Source of the DNA: Clostridium sp. 'deep sea'
GTDB lineage: Bacteria; Bacillota; UBA994; PWPR01
NCBI RefSeq assembly: GCF_014931565.1
Contig: NZ_CP063353.1
Location: 1,612,001 to 1,676,000, forward strand
DNA: 64,000 nucleotides
Direction of reading: 5' to 3'
Shown here: positions 43,999 to 54,017 of the stretch, piece after piece
Numbering within the stretch: position 1 is the stretch's first letter
Layout: each line of letters begins with the position of its first letter
Notes under the pieces: generated by a model
Databases searched by the model: none
What the model was told of the DNA's origin: nothing
What the model saw: only the letters and a program-made list of their open reading frames with translations
Made by a program: the position numbers and the translations under genes

Positions 43999-45294
43999 AT
44001 GAATGATTTTAGTAGATTAGGGGTTAGTACTGCTTTAGTTGAGGTATTAGCTAAACATGGCATAACAACACCTACTGCAATTCAAGAAAAGACGATTAGG
44101 TTAATTAAAAACGGCAAAAACATTATCGCAAAAGCACAAACAGGCACAGGTAAAACTTTAGCCTTTTTACTACCGATGTTTGAGAACATGTCTGTAGATC
44201 AAAATTATGTACAGGCTTTAATTGTTACTCCTACCAGAGAGTTGGCCATTCAAATTACCAATGAAGCAGAAAAGTTAACTGAAGCTAAACCTCTTAATAT
44301 TTTAGCTGTTTATGGTGGAAAGAGTATAGATTCTCAGCTACATAAACTAAAAGGTAATGTACAATTAGTTATTGGCACTCCAGGTAGATTATTAGACCAT
44401 ATTATTAGAGGTACAATAAATTTTAATCACTTAAATACTTTGGTTTTAGATGAAGCAGATCAAATGTTGCATATGGGATTTTTAAGCGAAGTTGAAACTA
44501 TTATTGCGCAATCACCAACAAGAAAACAATCACTTTGTTTTTCTGCAACAATGGGTAATCATGTTAAAAAACTTGCCCAAAAAATAATGCAAAATCCCTT
44601 ATATATTTCAGTTGAAAATGAGCGAGTTACTTTAGAAAACATTGAACAATTAGTAATAGAAACAGTAGATGAAAATAAATATAATGACTTAAAGTCTGTA
44701 ATTGACTCTCATAATCCTTTTATGGCTATAATCTTTTGTGGCACTAAAAAAAGAGCTATGAAGTTAGATGAAGACCTACATCGAGAGGGTTATAATTGTG
44801 AGGCTTTGCATGGAGATTTATCACAGGTAAAACGAGAAGCTATTATGAAAAGGTTTAGAAGTGCCAAAACTCAATTCTTAGTGGCCACAGACTTAGCTGC
44901 TAGGGGTTTGGATATAGATGGAGTAACACATGTATATAGCTACGATATAGCAGATAGCACAAAATGGTACATTCACCGCATTGGTAGAACCGGCCGGGCT
45001 GGTAAACAGGGAATTGCAGTAACCTTTGTTACCCCTAAAGATAGTATAAATCTCAGCAATATTGAAAAAGATATTGAGTTTGATATTCCTAGTCGAAAAA
45101 TTTCTGTATCGGGAGTTCCTCAGCCTAAGAGTTTAAGGCGTAAAAAAACTGCTTTAAAAGAGGTAGATGAAAAAGAGCCTAAAAAAAGACTTAATAAAAA
45201 ACCTTATAAAAGAAATAAAACTGATAAACCTAAAAAAAGTAAAACCCGCAGAAGTAAAAATAAGAGTAGCAAAAAACCTAGTAAAAAAAGGTAG
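43999..45294 (+). CDS. DEAD-box ATP-dependent RNA helicase, CshA/DeaD-like
   Basis: 431 aa. Q-motif region FSRLGVSTALVEVLAKHGIT, Walker A AQTGTGKTL, PTRELA, TPGR, VLDEADQMLHMGF, SATM, then VATDLAARGLDI and HRIGRTGRAG. The last 70 residues are a Lys/Arg-rich disordered tail (KPYKRNKTDKPKKSKTRR) for RNA binding. It unwinds structured RNA in ribosome assembly, mRNA decay or cold adaptation. RBS AGGGTGATAAC precedes the ATG. Monocistronic, with a terminator overlapping the next convergent gene. Confidence 0.93.
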   Translation: MNDFSRLGVSTALVEVLAKHGITTPTAIQEKTIRLIKNGKNIIAKAQTGTGKTLAFLLPMFENMSVDQNYVQALIVTPTRELAIQITNEAEKLTEAKPLNILAVYGGKSIDSQLHKLKGNVQLVIGTPGRLLDHIIRGTINFNHLNTLVLDEADQMLHMGFLSEVETIIAQSPTRKQSLCFSATMGNHVKKLAQKIMQNPLYISVENERVTLENIEQLVIETVDENKYNDLKSVIDSHNPFMAIIFCGTKKRAMKLDEDLHREGYNCEALHGDLSQVKREAIMKRFRSAKTQFLVATDLAARGLDIDGVTHVYSYDIADSTKWYIHRIGRTGRAGKQGIAVTFVTPKDSINLSNIEKDIEFDIPSRKISVSGVPQPKSLRRKKTALKEVDEKEPKKRLNKKPYKRNKTDKPKKSKTRRSKNKSSKKPSKKR

Positions 45295-45295
45295 T

Positions 45296-45445
45296 GAAGG
45301 AGCTGTCGCTCCTTGGTTTGGGTAATTGCCTATTGGACTATAATGTAGTTTTATTACATTGCATTCCATAAAACGTATTGCAATTACGGAGTGGGCTCCC
45401 CTGCGGGCTTCGCGGTGTAGCTATCCCTTTGGGATACGGGGTTGA
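45296..45445. repeat. Composite palindromic repeat, second copy of the 12.1-kb family
   Basis: Begins AAGGAGCTGTCGCTCCTT then GGTTTGGG, followed by TGCCTAT and further hairpins: TTGCAAT-type near 45382, CTCCCCTGCGGGC, and GCTATCCCTTTGGGATAC (45420-45437). ACGGAGTGG follows one of the hairpins, as in the 12041-12318 block. Non-coding. Confidence 0.55.
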
Positions 45446-45481
45446 CTTCGTGGTTTGTAAACATATTCTCTTTATTACACT

Positions 45482-45510
45482 GCTCCCTATTAACTAGATA
45501 GGGAGCTTTT
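45482..45510. terminator. Terminator after the helicase gene, overlapping the MFS gene end
   Basis: Arms GCTCCCTAT/ATAGGGAGC with a 7-nt loop, then TTTTCATTTT on the plus strand. Confidence 0.6.
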
Positions 45511-46765
45511 CATTTTGTTGAAATTTTTGTATTGCAACAACTCTATTAATAATAAAACTTCCTACCCCTATTATAATAAATAAACTAGTTAATGATAGGT
45601 TATCTGCAATAAAGCCAAATAAGGGTGCTAAAGCTATAGTAAAAAAGGATCTAAATTGACTCTCTACAGATAAAACAGTTGCTCGCTCTTTTTTGTGCAT
45701 GTATTCACCTAAAACATCAACTACTAATGGTCTGCGAGCATTTTTAAATAGGTATAATATAAACTGTATAAATACAACTACTATAGTTATATTATTTTTA
45801 ATGCCTAAAGCCATAACTATTGCTAAAACAGCGGTAATATCAAAAGAGATATTCATTATTGTTTGAGAGTTATATTTTTCACTTAGTTTGTGTACATTTT
45901 TTGAGGCAAAAGAGCTAAAAACATAAAATATAGCGTAGATAATACCTAGCCAAATTTTAAGAGTTTTTTCAGCTGTTATTGTACTTATTGAAGAACCTAA
46001 ATTTGCTAAGATAGCAACCTGTAATATGGGTTGGATATAGTCCTTAGTACACTTAAAGATACTGTCATATAATGATGAACTCACTAGTACTTTACGTAGC
46101 TCTTTTCTTTTAAATATACTGGCTAACTGTTTAACTCCGCCTATAAAAAACTCTTTAATATCTATAGTTGACTTATGCCGTTCATCTAGGCTATCTGGAT
46201 ATGAACTTATCAGCAAAAAGTCTGCAATATAAGGTAAGATACAAATTAAAAAAATCCACTTCATATTAGGCAGATTTAAAACAAATATAATTGATACTAA
46301 TGCAGATAGAGCAGAGCCAATTAGTGAAAACGAGCGAGTTCTACCATATACATAGGCTTTGTACTGAAACCAATTTTTTTGCTCTAAATAAGCTAAAATC
46401 ATTGCTTTGTGAGTACCAGATCTAAAGGCATCACCTAACCCAAAAAAAACCATGGCTATTACTAAAATAAAGTAATTAATGCCAAAGAAAAATAAGACAA
46501 ATGAAATAATATAAAACACAAAACACATTTTTAGTTCTTTCTTTTTGCCATAGTTATCTGCTATTAATCCGGAAGGCACCTCAAATAAATAGACAATTAT
46601 TTCTCTTATAGAGTATAACGCACCTATTTTAAATAAGTTTAATCCCAAAGACATTAAGTAAATTACTAAGTATGGCTCAAAGAACTTTAAGTTTTTAAGT
46701 AAACCATACAAACTGAATTTAAATATTTGTTTATCTTTATTAATTAGCTTTTTAGTATCTATCAT
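45494..46765 (-). CDS. MFS transporter
   Basis: 423 aa, about 12 membrane helices. The loop after helix 2, VPSGLIADNYGKKKELKMCF, is the MFS signature (normally G-x-L-aD-r-x-G-r-k). Half-way is a cytoplasmic loop SSYPDSLDERHKSTIDIKEF. It resembles small-molecule or drug exporters of the family that often carry a short C-terminal tail. Substrate unknown. Monocistronic. Confidence 0.85.
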   Translation of the reverse strand: MIDTKKLINKDKQIFKFSLYGLLKNLKFFEPYLVIYLMSLGLNLFKIGALYSIREIIVYLFEVPSGLIADNYGKKKELKMCFVFYIISFVLFFFGINYFILVIAMVFFGLGDAFRSGTHKAMILAYLEQKNWFQYKAYVYGRTRSFSLIGSALSALVSIIFVLNLPNMKWIFLICILPYIADFLLISSYPDSLDERHKSTIDIKEFFIGGVKQLASIFKRKELRKVLVSSSLYDSIFKCTKDYIQPILQVAILANLGSSISTITAEKTLKIWLGIIYAIFYVFSSFASKNVHKLSEKYNSQTIMNISFDITAVLAIVMALGIKNNITIVVVFIQFILYLFKNARRPLVVDVLGEYMHKKERATVLSVESQFRSFFTIALAPLFGFIADNLSLTSLFIIIGVGSFIINRVVAIQKFQQNEKLPI

Positions 46766-46829
46766 TTATACTCCCTACTCACTGCTCAATATAAAAAACC
46801 TTACCCATAATACACTATTTACTATGTTA

Positions 46830-49800
46830 TTAAAAAACAATAAACTTAGCACTGCTACCTGTGTTGTTTGCTGTTACCTCTAATCGAGCACTTATCCGTT
46901 CTTTTAGCTCGGGTACATGAGATATTATGCCAACTAATCTACCACTATTTTGCAAATCAATTAAGCAGTTTATAGCGTTATCTAAAGACTCGGGGTCGAG
47001 TGTGCCAAAGCCCTCGTCTACAAACATGGTATCTAGCTTTATACCACCTGCATAGGCTTGTACTACATCCGAAAGACCCAAGGCCATTGAGAGTGAGGCC
47101 TTAAAGCTTTCTCCACCCGAAAGGGTTTTTACATGGCGAGTTAAGCCTGTATAGTTATCGAAAACCTCTAGCTCTAATCCACTTTGTTTGTTTTTACGGT
47201 CAATTTCCTCGGTGCGTGCTAACTGGTATCTACCACTAGTCATTTTTTGCAATCTCAAATTAGCTGCCTGTAAAATATCTTCTAAAAATGCCGCTAATAC
47301 ATATCTTTCAAAAGTAATTTTAGCAACCTCATTGCTTTTTCCATTTGCTATTTTAGCTAAATGTCCTATTAGCTCATAACGCTGTTCTTGCTGTTGTATT
47401 TGCTCTGTTATCTCATTAATTTGTTTTAAAGCCTTGCTGTTATTGTTTATTTTGTGATTTAGTTGGCTTGTTTTTTCTCGTAATTCCTGCAGTTTTTTAT
47501 CCTGAGTAAGTATTTGTTGATCTAAGTCTGTAATATTAGCTTCTACAATGTTATTTGTTTGTTTGTTAATATCTTTTAACTGCTCCTGTAAGGAGTATAG
47601 CTCGTTAAAATAGTCTGTAACTTGTTGTTTTATATGGGCTATTTGCTGTTCGGTTAATTTAGACTGTTGATACTCACTTTCACTTAAAAACCCGTGTTTA
47701 GTTATCTGTAAAGCAAAATCTTGTTTTAACTCTTGTAGGTTTGCAGTTTTACCACTAATGACCGTATTTAGTTGCTCTATTTGAGAACTTACTAAAGCAA
47801 GTTCTTTGTTTAGTTTAAAATAGGCATTGTTAGCAAGCTCTAAGTTAATTTCACACTGTTTATACTGCTGCTGTTTATGCTTGAGCTTATTATTTAAACT
47901 AGCTAAATCTCTAACATTTGGGGGTAAATCCTGATAAATATTCTCTATAGTAGATTTTAATTTTGCTAATATATTTGAGTTACTTAAGAGCTCTTGATTA
48001 AGTCTTTTAAGCTTCTTTTCGTCAACTATTAGTCTGTTACTTAGTTCATTATTTTTACTATTAAGGCTATTGGTGTTATTAACAATTAATATTAGTTTTT
48101 TCTCAGTAGATTTTAAAATGCTTTGTTTACTTTCAAGATCTTGTTTAATTTTAAATGCCTCTTTTATGTCTGTAAGAATATTCATGGTTAAGCTATTCTT
48201 TAACTCTTCAAAAGCACTATTATACTGCTGTTGTTTTTGTAGTAGTTGCCCTTTAATTTGGGCCAATTCTTCAGTTTCTTTATGGGCTATTTTAGTAAAA
48301 ACTTCAAGCTCTTTCTCTAGCTCTGTTAGCTCTTGTTCGCTAACAACCTCAGCTGAAAACTGTGCTAAGTGAGGGTGTTTTTCTGAGCCACATACAGGGC
48401 ATTTATCTCCCTGTTTTAATTGTTTGGCTAAAACAGCCGCTTGGTTGAGTAAAAAGTTAATTTTTTGCTGTTTAACAAAATTGACTTTATCCGTTAAGAT
48501 ATTTTGAGTTAATTTTACTTTATTTATAAACTCTTGCTCTTTGCTTTTATAGTTTCTAAAATCATTTTTAAAAGCCAGGGTTTTAGTTACTAAGCTTAAT
48601 AAGTTTGTATTTTTTAACTGCTCATTTTTATTTTGTTCTAGCTGTATAGTACTCTGTTTGCAAATATCTAACTCTTTTAGGGTCTTCTCTTTTTGCTGTT
48701 TAGTGTTAGTTATTTTTGCTTCGGTAATCATAATTTGTTGGTTTAAGCTAGTAATTTTATCTTCTGTTTTTTCTTTTTCTTGTTCAAAGCTGGCTAAATT
48801 AGTTACTTTTTCAACCAATGACTCTAAAGATAAGATATCGGCATAGATACTTTTGCGAAACTCTACAGCCTTGCAAGATTGCTCTTTTTCATAGCGAGAA
48901 CAGGCTACTTGGTAATTACTTTTTACAGTATCCAGTTGTTGATTCAAAATACTTAGCTTTTCTCTTTGTTCATTTAGCTCTTTTGTTTGAATTAATAAGT
49001 TGTTTTCTTGGGCTATTAATCTATAGGCCTTTTCAGCTTTTTCGGCTTTAACTTGCAGTTGATTATAGTTGTTTTGCTGCTGTTGTTGCTGCATAACAGA
49101 GCTCATAAGTTGTTGTTTTTTTAGTAGTTTATTATTATTCTCTATTGCCTCTCGTTTTTCATTTTCGAGTTGTTTAAGATAATTATTTTGAGTATTTATA
49201 TTATTTTTAAGCTCTTTGAGTATTATATTATCTTGAGATATTACTTTATTTGTGAGCTCTACAATAAAACTTACCTTTTCAAAACTTTCAATAAGCTCTT
49301 TTAGTACATAATTATCTCCATAATCTATGTTTTTAAGTGCTTCTTGTCTTCTAATTGTTTTTTCTTTAACTGAGGCGTAAATATCTTTGGCTTGTAGCTC
49401 AAGTTTAAACTGAATACGATTATATACTTTGCTATCAAAGAGCTTTTGTAAAACCTTTTCACGCTCTTTACTATCAGAAACTAGTAGTTTACGAAACTCA
49501 CCTTGTGGAATCATCATTATTTGTTTAAACTGCTCGGCGTTTAAGCCAATAATACTCTGTAGCTTTTTGGTTACTGTAGTAGAACCTGTATATACTTTGT
49601 TTTCATCATTTTTAATAACTGTTAAGTTTGCTTGCACACTCTGCTCGGTAAATCCTTCGCCACGGGATTTTGGTTTAAGCTGTTTAGGAATACGTTCAAC
49701 AAGATACTGTACATTATTTAGCTCAAATAATAGGCTTACTGTTGTTAAAGTATGGGCACTAGCAAAATGACTCCTAAGGCTTTCTGCTGTTCGAGCTGAA

Positions 49801-49973
49801 CCACTGCTTTCACCATATAAGGCAAAACAAATGGCATCAAAAATTGTAGTTTTTCCAGAACCAGTTGCTCCAGATATTAAAAAAAGATTTTTACTCTGTA
49901 GTTTTGTAAAATCTATAACTTGTTTATTGGCATAAGGACCAAAGGCTGTCATAGTAAGAGTTAGGGGTCTCAT
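46830..49973 (-). CDS. sbcC: Exonuclease SbcC (Rad50-like subunit)
   Basis: 1047 aa. N-terminal ISGATGSGKTTIFDAICF (Walker A), two long coiled coils (about 190-470 and 560-870) separated by the zinc hook GDKCPVCGSEKHPH, and a C-terminal ATPase half with VKTLSGGESFKASLSMALG (signature) and MFVDEGFGTLD (Walker B). With SbcD it forms the SbcCD nuclease that opens hairpins and processes double-strand breaks. The start ATG overlaps the sbcD stop by 1 nt (TAATG). Last gene of recQ-sbcD-sbcC. Confidence 0.97.
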   Translation of the reverse strand: MRPLTLTMTAFGPYANKQVIDFTKLQSKNLFLISGATGSGKTTIFDAICFALYGESSGSARTAESLRSHFASAHTLTTVSLLFELNNVQYLVERIPKQLKPKSRGEGFTEQSVQANLTVIKNDENKVYTGSTTVTKKLQSIIGLNAEQFKQIMMIPQGEFRKLLVSDSKEREKVLQKLFDSKVYNRIQFKLELQAKDIYASVKEKTIRRQEALKNIDYGDNYVLKELIESFEKVSFIVELTNKVISQDNIILKELKNNINTQNNYLKQLENEKREAIENNNKLLKKQQLMSSVMQQQQQQNNYNQLQVKAEKAEKAYRLIAQENNLLIQTKELNEQREKLSILNQQLDTVKSNYQVACSRYEKEQSCKAVEFRKSIYADILSLESLVEKVTNLASFEQEKEKTEDKITSLNQQIMITEAKITNTKQQKEKTLKELDICKQSTIQLEQNKNEQLKNTNLLSLVTKTLAFKNDFRNYKSKEQEFINKVKLTQNILTDKVNFVKQQKINFLLNQAAVLAKQLKQGDKCPVCGSEKHPHLAQFSAEVVSEQELTELEKELEVFTKIAHKETEELAQIKGQLLQKQQQYNSAFEELKNSLTMNILTDIKEAFKIKQDLESKQSILKSTEKKLILIVNNTNSLNSKNNELSNRLIVDEKKLKRLNQELLSNSNILAKLKSTIENIYQDLPPNVRDLASLNNKLKHKQQQYKQCEINLELANNAYFKLNKELALVSSQIEQLNTVISGKTANLQELKQDFALQITKHGFLSESEYQQSKLTEQQIAHIKQQVTDYFNELYSLQEQLKDINKQTNNIVEANITDLDQQILTQDKKLQELREKTSQLNHKINNNSKALKQINEITEQIQQQEQRYELIGHLAKIANGKSNEVAKITFERYVLAAFLEDILQAANLRLQKMTSGRYQLARTEEIDRKNKQSGLELEVFDNYTGLTRHVKTLSGGESFKASLSMALGLSDVVQAYAGGIKLDTMFVDEGFGTLDPESLDNAINCLIDLQNSGRLVGIISHVPELKERISARLEVTANNTGSSAKFIVF

Positions 49974-51139
49974 TATTGCTGCCTCCCCTCAATATTTAGC
50001 TCATTAATTACAGAGGCTATAACTTGCTGTTTTTCTTCAGTAAACTCTTGTTTACTGATATTCTCATAAAACTCTTTAAATAATTCTAAGCTATTCTTTT
50101 TAAAAATATCGCTACTAGCTGAGGTTTTGTTATCACCAGCATCATCATTGGCAATTTTTCTCTCCAGTTTTAGAATATTAGGATAAACAGCCCGTAGCTT
50201 ACTCATAGCGTTTATTAACTCACCTTTATCTGTTAAATCAGCCTTAATATAATCATTAATATTAGTATTTTTATAGCTTTCTTCGACTAAAAGTTGCTTT
50301 AGCTCACCTTTAATTACCCTTAAGTCTCGCAAGGGTTTAAGCTGCTTTAACTCTATGTTAACCTCACCGTTTTCTGCTAGGTTTACTATGGTAACTGATT
50401 TACGTTGTTTTGCCTCCGAAAAGGAGTATTTCATCAGAGAACCTGCGTATCTAATATGATTATATTTTACCTTTTGAGCCTGATGTAAGTGACCCAAAGC
50501 CACATAATTAAAGTGTTTAAAATACTCAACATCTATATACTCTGAGCCCCCAATAGCCAAAGGACGCTCGGAATCACTTGTAATTAGATCACTGCCTCCA
50601 AGTAAGTAACCATGAGTTATACATACATTACGTACTTGAGGATTAAGTTTTTTATTTATATGACTCAGTATTTTCAACATTGCGCTATCATGACTTTTTA
50701 TATTTTTATCCTCATATAAGTTACGTACTACTGGGTAATCTGTATAAGGTATAGGGTAAAAATGCACCTCACCGTATTGATCATTTATAATAATTGGCTC
50801 AACTGTGTAAGGTAAACTACCAGCAATAGTTAGTCCCTTAGATTTTAGTATTTTATTAGCAAAACCTAATCTATCAGGGCTATCGTGATTCCCGGCTATA
50901 ATTATTACCTTGGTATTTAGTTGCAACAGTATTTGAGATAAAATTTCATCTAACAATAAAACTGCCTCAATAGGTGGAACAGAGCGGTCATAAATGTCTC
51001 CCGCAATGATTAAAACTTGGGGTTTTTCTTCCTCTATTAATTTAGTAAGTTGGTTAAGCAAGTATTGCTGATCGGCAGTTAAATGGACACCGTGCACTAG
51101 TTTACCGATATGCCAATCACTGGTATGAATAATTTTCAT
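49973..51139 (-). CDS. sbcD: Exonuclease SbcD (Mre11-like subunit)
   Basis: 388 aa. Metallophosphoesterase motifs in order: TSDWHIGK, IIAGDIYDRSVPP, IIAGNHDS, THGYLLG and YVALGHLHQ; the C-terminal capping domain follows. Binds two Mn2+ and cuts DNA; ATPase partner is encoded immediately downstream. The gene follows recQ by 16 nt. Confidence 0.97.
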   Translation of the reverse strand: MKIIHTSDWHIGKLVHGVHLTADQQYLLNQLTKLIEEEKPQVLIIAGDIYDRSVPPIEAVLLLDEILSQILLQLNTKVIIIAGNHDSPDRLGFANKILKSKGLTIAGSLPYTVEPIIINDQYGEVHFYPIPYTDYPVVRNLYEDKNIKSHDSAMLKILSHINKKLNPQVRNVCITHGYLLGGSDLITSDSERPLAIGGSEYIDVEYFKHFNYVALGHLHQAQKVKYNHIRYAGSLMKYSFSEAKQRKSVTIVNLAENGEVNIELKQLKPLRDLRVIKGELKQLLVEESYKNTNINDYIKADLTDKGELINAMSKLRAVYPNILKLERKIANDDAGDNKTSASSDIFKKNSLELFKEFYENISKQEFTEEKQQVIASVINELNIEGRQQ

Positions 51140-51155
51140 TTTTATCTCCTGCTCT

Positions 51156-53342
51156 TTAATGCAATTGATTTTGCAATAGGGCTAATTTAAGCTCGTTGTA
51201 GCTATAAACCTCTGGTAAAAGTTCTTTTAATTGTTTGAGTGATTGAGGTTTATGTTTGTGGTATACATCTTGAATATGCTCCATTTTCTCTATAGCTACA
51301 AACTCAGTGAAATCAAGTTCATAACCTTTTTTTAAACAAACTTCTAGGTGTTTTATGATTGTATTAACAGTTAAATTACGCTCTTTGGCAATTTGCTCTA
51401 GACTATTACCAGTTAAGTATTGCTGATAGGTCTGTTCATATCTGTCCTGCTTTGGCTCGGTAGCTAATGATCTATAAGTTTTAGCTTTTTGTAATTCTTG
51501 CTGTTCATTGTTCGTTTTTATAATATTATTCTCTAAGCAAAACTCTTGAATTAGCCCTAAAAACTGCTCACCATAGTTTTCATATTTTTGGTCACCCACA
51601 CCCTTAATATTAAGCATTTCTGCTTTTGTTTGGGGGTAATAATAGGCCATTGCTTGCAGGCTTCTATTATGAAAAATCATAAAGCTAGGTATGTCTTTGT
51701 CTAGGGCTAGGTCTCTTCTTAAGGCACTTAGCTTAATAAATAAATCCACATTGTATTTTAAGTCATCTGCCATAGGTAATTTAGCTTTATCTCTTGCTTT
51801 TTCTTTAAGGGGGCTTAAACGAGCCTGTTTTAAATACACCTGTTTATGTCCTTTTAACACATCTCTGGCAGATTCTAAAATCTTTAATACTGGATAATTA
51901 TCTGTAGTCATGCGCAAATAACCCTCTGCAATTAGGGTCATAATTAGCTCCCGTATTTCTCCAACACTACGCTGCTGCATTATGCCATAGGTTGAGTTTT
52001 CATTTAGTCCAATTTGCATTAGCTTTTTCTCTTTAGAACCACGAAGGGTTTTTATGATTGTTGTTACCCCATAATTTTGCCCTGTTTTATAAATACAGGA
52101 TAGTATTTTTTGGACATCAACCGAAACATCTACTAGCTCAGATTGATCTAAACAATTTCCACAATTATCACATTTATCATAGTCTGTTAAATCTCCAAAA
52201 TACTCTATAATTGCCTTACGTAAACAGTTATTTGTATGGCAGTAATTAACTAAATGCTGCAGGTTAGCATTCATTATCTCTAAACGATTTTCATCACTAC
52301 AACTACTAGTTATTAAGAGCTTTTGTTTAACTATATCGGCAGGAGAATACAGCAATAAACACTCACTTCTTTCACCATCACGCCCTGCTCTTCCTGCCTC
52401 CTGATAATAAGCCTCCATATTTTTAGGCATATTATAGTGAATTACAAACCGTACATCTGGTTTATCTATACCCATACCAAAGGCATTGGTAGCTACTATA
52501 ATACGGGTTTTGTCAAACATAAAGTTTTCTTGTACTTGTTTACGTATCTCTGTATTCATACCACCGTGATAACCATCTACACTAAAGCCTTTTTCAAAGA
52601 GTCTTTCCGCCAAGGTATCTACTGTTTTACGAGTAGAGCAATAAATAATTCCCGATTGCTCTATAAAATTCTCCTGTAAGTACTCTAGGGTATATTTAAA
52701 TTTATCTTTGGGCTTAATCACTCTATAAAACAGGTTAGGTCTATCAAAGCCAGTAGTTATTTCAAAGGGATTAATTAGGTTTAGTAGTCTTTTTATATCA
52801 CTAACAATGTGTTTGGTTGCCGTAGCTGTAAAAGCTGCTACAACAGGGCGTTTTGCAAAACTACTAATAAACCTGGGTATTTGAGCATAACTGGGTCTAA
52901 AATCATGCCCCCACTGGCTAATACAATGGGCCTCATCTATGGCCACAAAAGGTATCTCAATAAGCCTAGTTAACTCCAAAAACTGCATAGTATTTAAGCG
53001 CTCTGGAGCAACATAAACTAGTTTATACTTACCCTCAATTATCTCTCTATTTCGTTTATATAAGACCTCACCACTAACACTGCTATTAATAAAAGTTGCA
53101 CTAATACCCATTTCACTCATACTATCTACTTGGTCTTTCATCAGTGAAATAAGGGGCGAGATAACCAAAGTCACACCCTTAAACATTAATGATGGTAGCT
53201 GAAAACAAAGCGATTTACCGCCACCAGTGGGCATTATTCCTAAACAATCTCTTCCTACTAATATGTTATCTATAAGTGGTTCTTGACCCTTTAGAAATTT
53301 ATCGTATCCAAAGTATTTTTTTAAGAGTTTATTTTTCTGCAT
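51156..53342 (-). CDS. recQ: ATP-dependent DNA helicase RecQ
   Basis: 728 aa. Walker A MPTGGGKSLCFQLP, DEAH motif VAIDEAHCISQWGHDF, later FTATATKHI, YHGGMNTEIR, NAFGMGIDKPDVRFV and AGRAGRDGE. The RQC region holds the zinc cysteines CDKCDNCGNC. An HRDC domain (FHNRSLQAMAYYYPQTKAEM) follows, and the C-terminus carries an extra helix-turn-helix (GNSLEQIAKERNLTVNTIIK), as in RecQ1-type proteins. Co-transcribed with sbcD and sbcC, indicating a shared job in recombination repair and hairpin removal. Confidence 0.96.
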   Translation of the reverse strand: MQKNKLLKKYFGYDKFLKGQEPLIDNILVGRDCLGIMPTGGGKSLCFQLPSLMFKGVTLVISPLISLMKDQVDSMSEMGISATFINSSVSGEVLYKRNREIIEGKYKLVYVAPERLNTMQFLELTRLIEIPFVAIDEAHCISQWGHDFRPSYAQIPRFISSFAKRPVVAAFTATATKHIVSDIKRLLNLINPFEITTGFDRPNLFYRVIKPKDKFKYTLEYLQENFIEQSGIIYCSTRKTVDTLAERLFEKGFSVDGYHGGMNTEIRKQVQENFMFDKTRIIVATNAFGMGIDKPDVRFVIHYNMPKNMEAYYQEAGRAGRDGERSECLLLYSPADIVKQKLLITSSCSDENRLEIMNANLQHLVNYCHTNNCLRKAIIEYFGDLTDYDKCDNCGNCLDQSELVDVSVDVQKILSCIYKTGQNYGVTTIIKTLRGSKEKKLMQIGLNENSTYGIMQQRSVGEIRELIMTLIAEGYLRMTTDNYPVLKILESARDVLKGHKQVYLKQARLSPLKEKARDKAKLPMADDLKYNVDLFIKLSALRRDLALDKDIPSFMIFHNRSLQAMAYYYPQTKAEMLNIKGVGDQKYENYGEQFLGLIQEFCLENNIIKTNNEQQELQKAKTYRSLATEPKQDRYEQTYQQYLTGNSLEQIAKERNLTVNTIIKHLEVCLKKGYELDFTEFVAIEKMEHIQDVYHKHKPQSLKQLKELLPEVYSYNELKLALLQNQLH

Positions 53343-53494
53343 AAGAAGGCTCCCTATTTTACTACTAAAAACTTACTATTATTTTTATCTAAATTATATC
53401 TTATATTTTAGTATATCTAAAGTCATTCACCCAATTTATGTTTAACTCATATTTATAAACAAGAGTTAAATTAAGACTAAGGGAGGTTTATGCT

Positions 53495-53683
53495 TTGAGC
53501 AAATTCTGTACACTTTTAAAAGAAGCTAAAAAGCAACAATACGAATCATATAAAAAATACTGCAAAATTGCCGGCTCAGCCCCTAATGAAAAAGTTAAGA
53601 AGAAAATGCTTACATATGCTAAAAATGAATATGACTGTTATTTAGCCCTAAAGTGTTTAGCTAAAAAGCACTGCCAAGTTTAA
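53495..53683 (+). CDS. Small Lys/Cys-rich helical protein
   Basis: 62 aa. The TTG at 53495 is the start: GGGAGG lies about 8 nt upstream and the ATG at 53489 runs into TGA after two codons. Sequence MSKFCTLLKEAKKQQYESYK and further helices with Cys22, Cys48, Cys54 and Cys60 spread through it. A rubrerythrin-like helix pair is one possibility, but it lacks ExxH motifs. It is followed after about 100 nt by a Met-rich protein gene. Confidence 0.65.
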   Translation: MSKFCTLLKEAKKQQYESYKKYCKIAGSAPNEKVKKKMLTYAKNEYDCYLALKCLAKKHCQV

Positions 53684-53782
53684 TGATGCTACTTGATAAA
53701 GCTTTTTTGGGTTATCACCTTTTGGTACAAACTCTCATATTATGCAACGAGAGGGCTGATACCTAGAAGGGAGATTATCACA

Positions 53783-53980
53783 ATGAAAAAGTATTGCTCA
53801 ATGATGAAATCATATATGATGGATCAGCAAAAGATGATGAGTAAGTGCAAGGAAATCATGAATATGTCTCCAACAAAGTGTTCAAAAGATATGATGATGA
53901 ATATGAATAGAGATATGAATATGCACTATCGTCACTGCATGTCAATGTATGATATGTATTGCATGAAAAAGAACGGTTAG
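53783..53980 (+). CDS. Methionine-rich small protein, likely metal-binding
   Basis: 65 aa from the ATG at 53783 (AAGGGAG 9 nt upstream). 19 of 65 residues are Met and five are Cys, with two His (48, 51); examples are YMMDQQKMMSKCKEIMNMSP and KDMMMNMNRDMNMHYRHCMS. Such composition is known for proteins that bind Cu(I), or that carry Met as oxidant sinks; here the role is inferred from composition only. No signal peptide. A terminator follows at once. Confidence 0.7.
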   Translation: MKKYCSMMKSYMMDQQKMMSKCKEIMNMSPTKCSKDMMMNMNRDMNMHYRHCMSMYDMYCMKKNG

Positions 53981-53984
53981 GTTT

Positions 53985-54017
53985 AAAAGGCTAGCTTTAG
54001 CTAAGCTAGTCTTTTTT
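53985..54017. terminator. Bidirectional terminator
   Basis: AAAGGCTAGCTT/AAGCTAGTCTTT with a short loop and T run, between the Met-rich gene and the flavoprotein gene. Confidence 0.7.

Noticed and set aside
48070-48372. A 100-codon plus-strand frame inside sbcC
   Set aside because: Antisense to the coiled-coil region of sbcC; low-complexity composition expected from the opposite strand of Lys/Gln/Leu-rich code.
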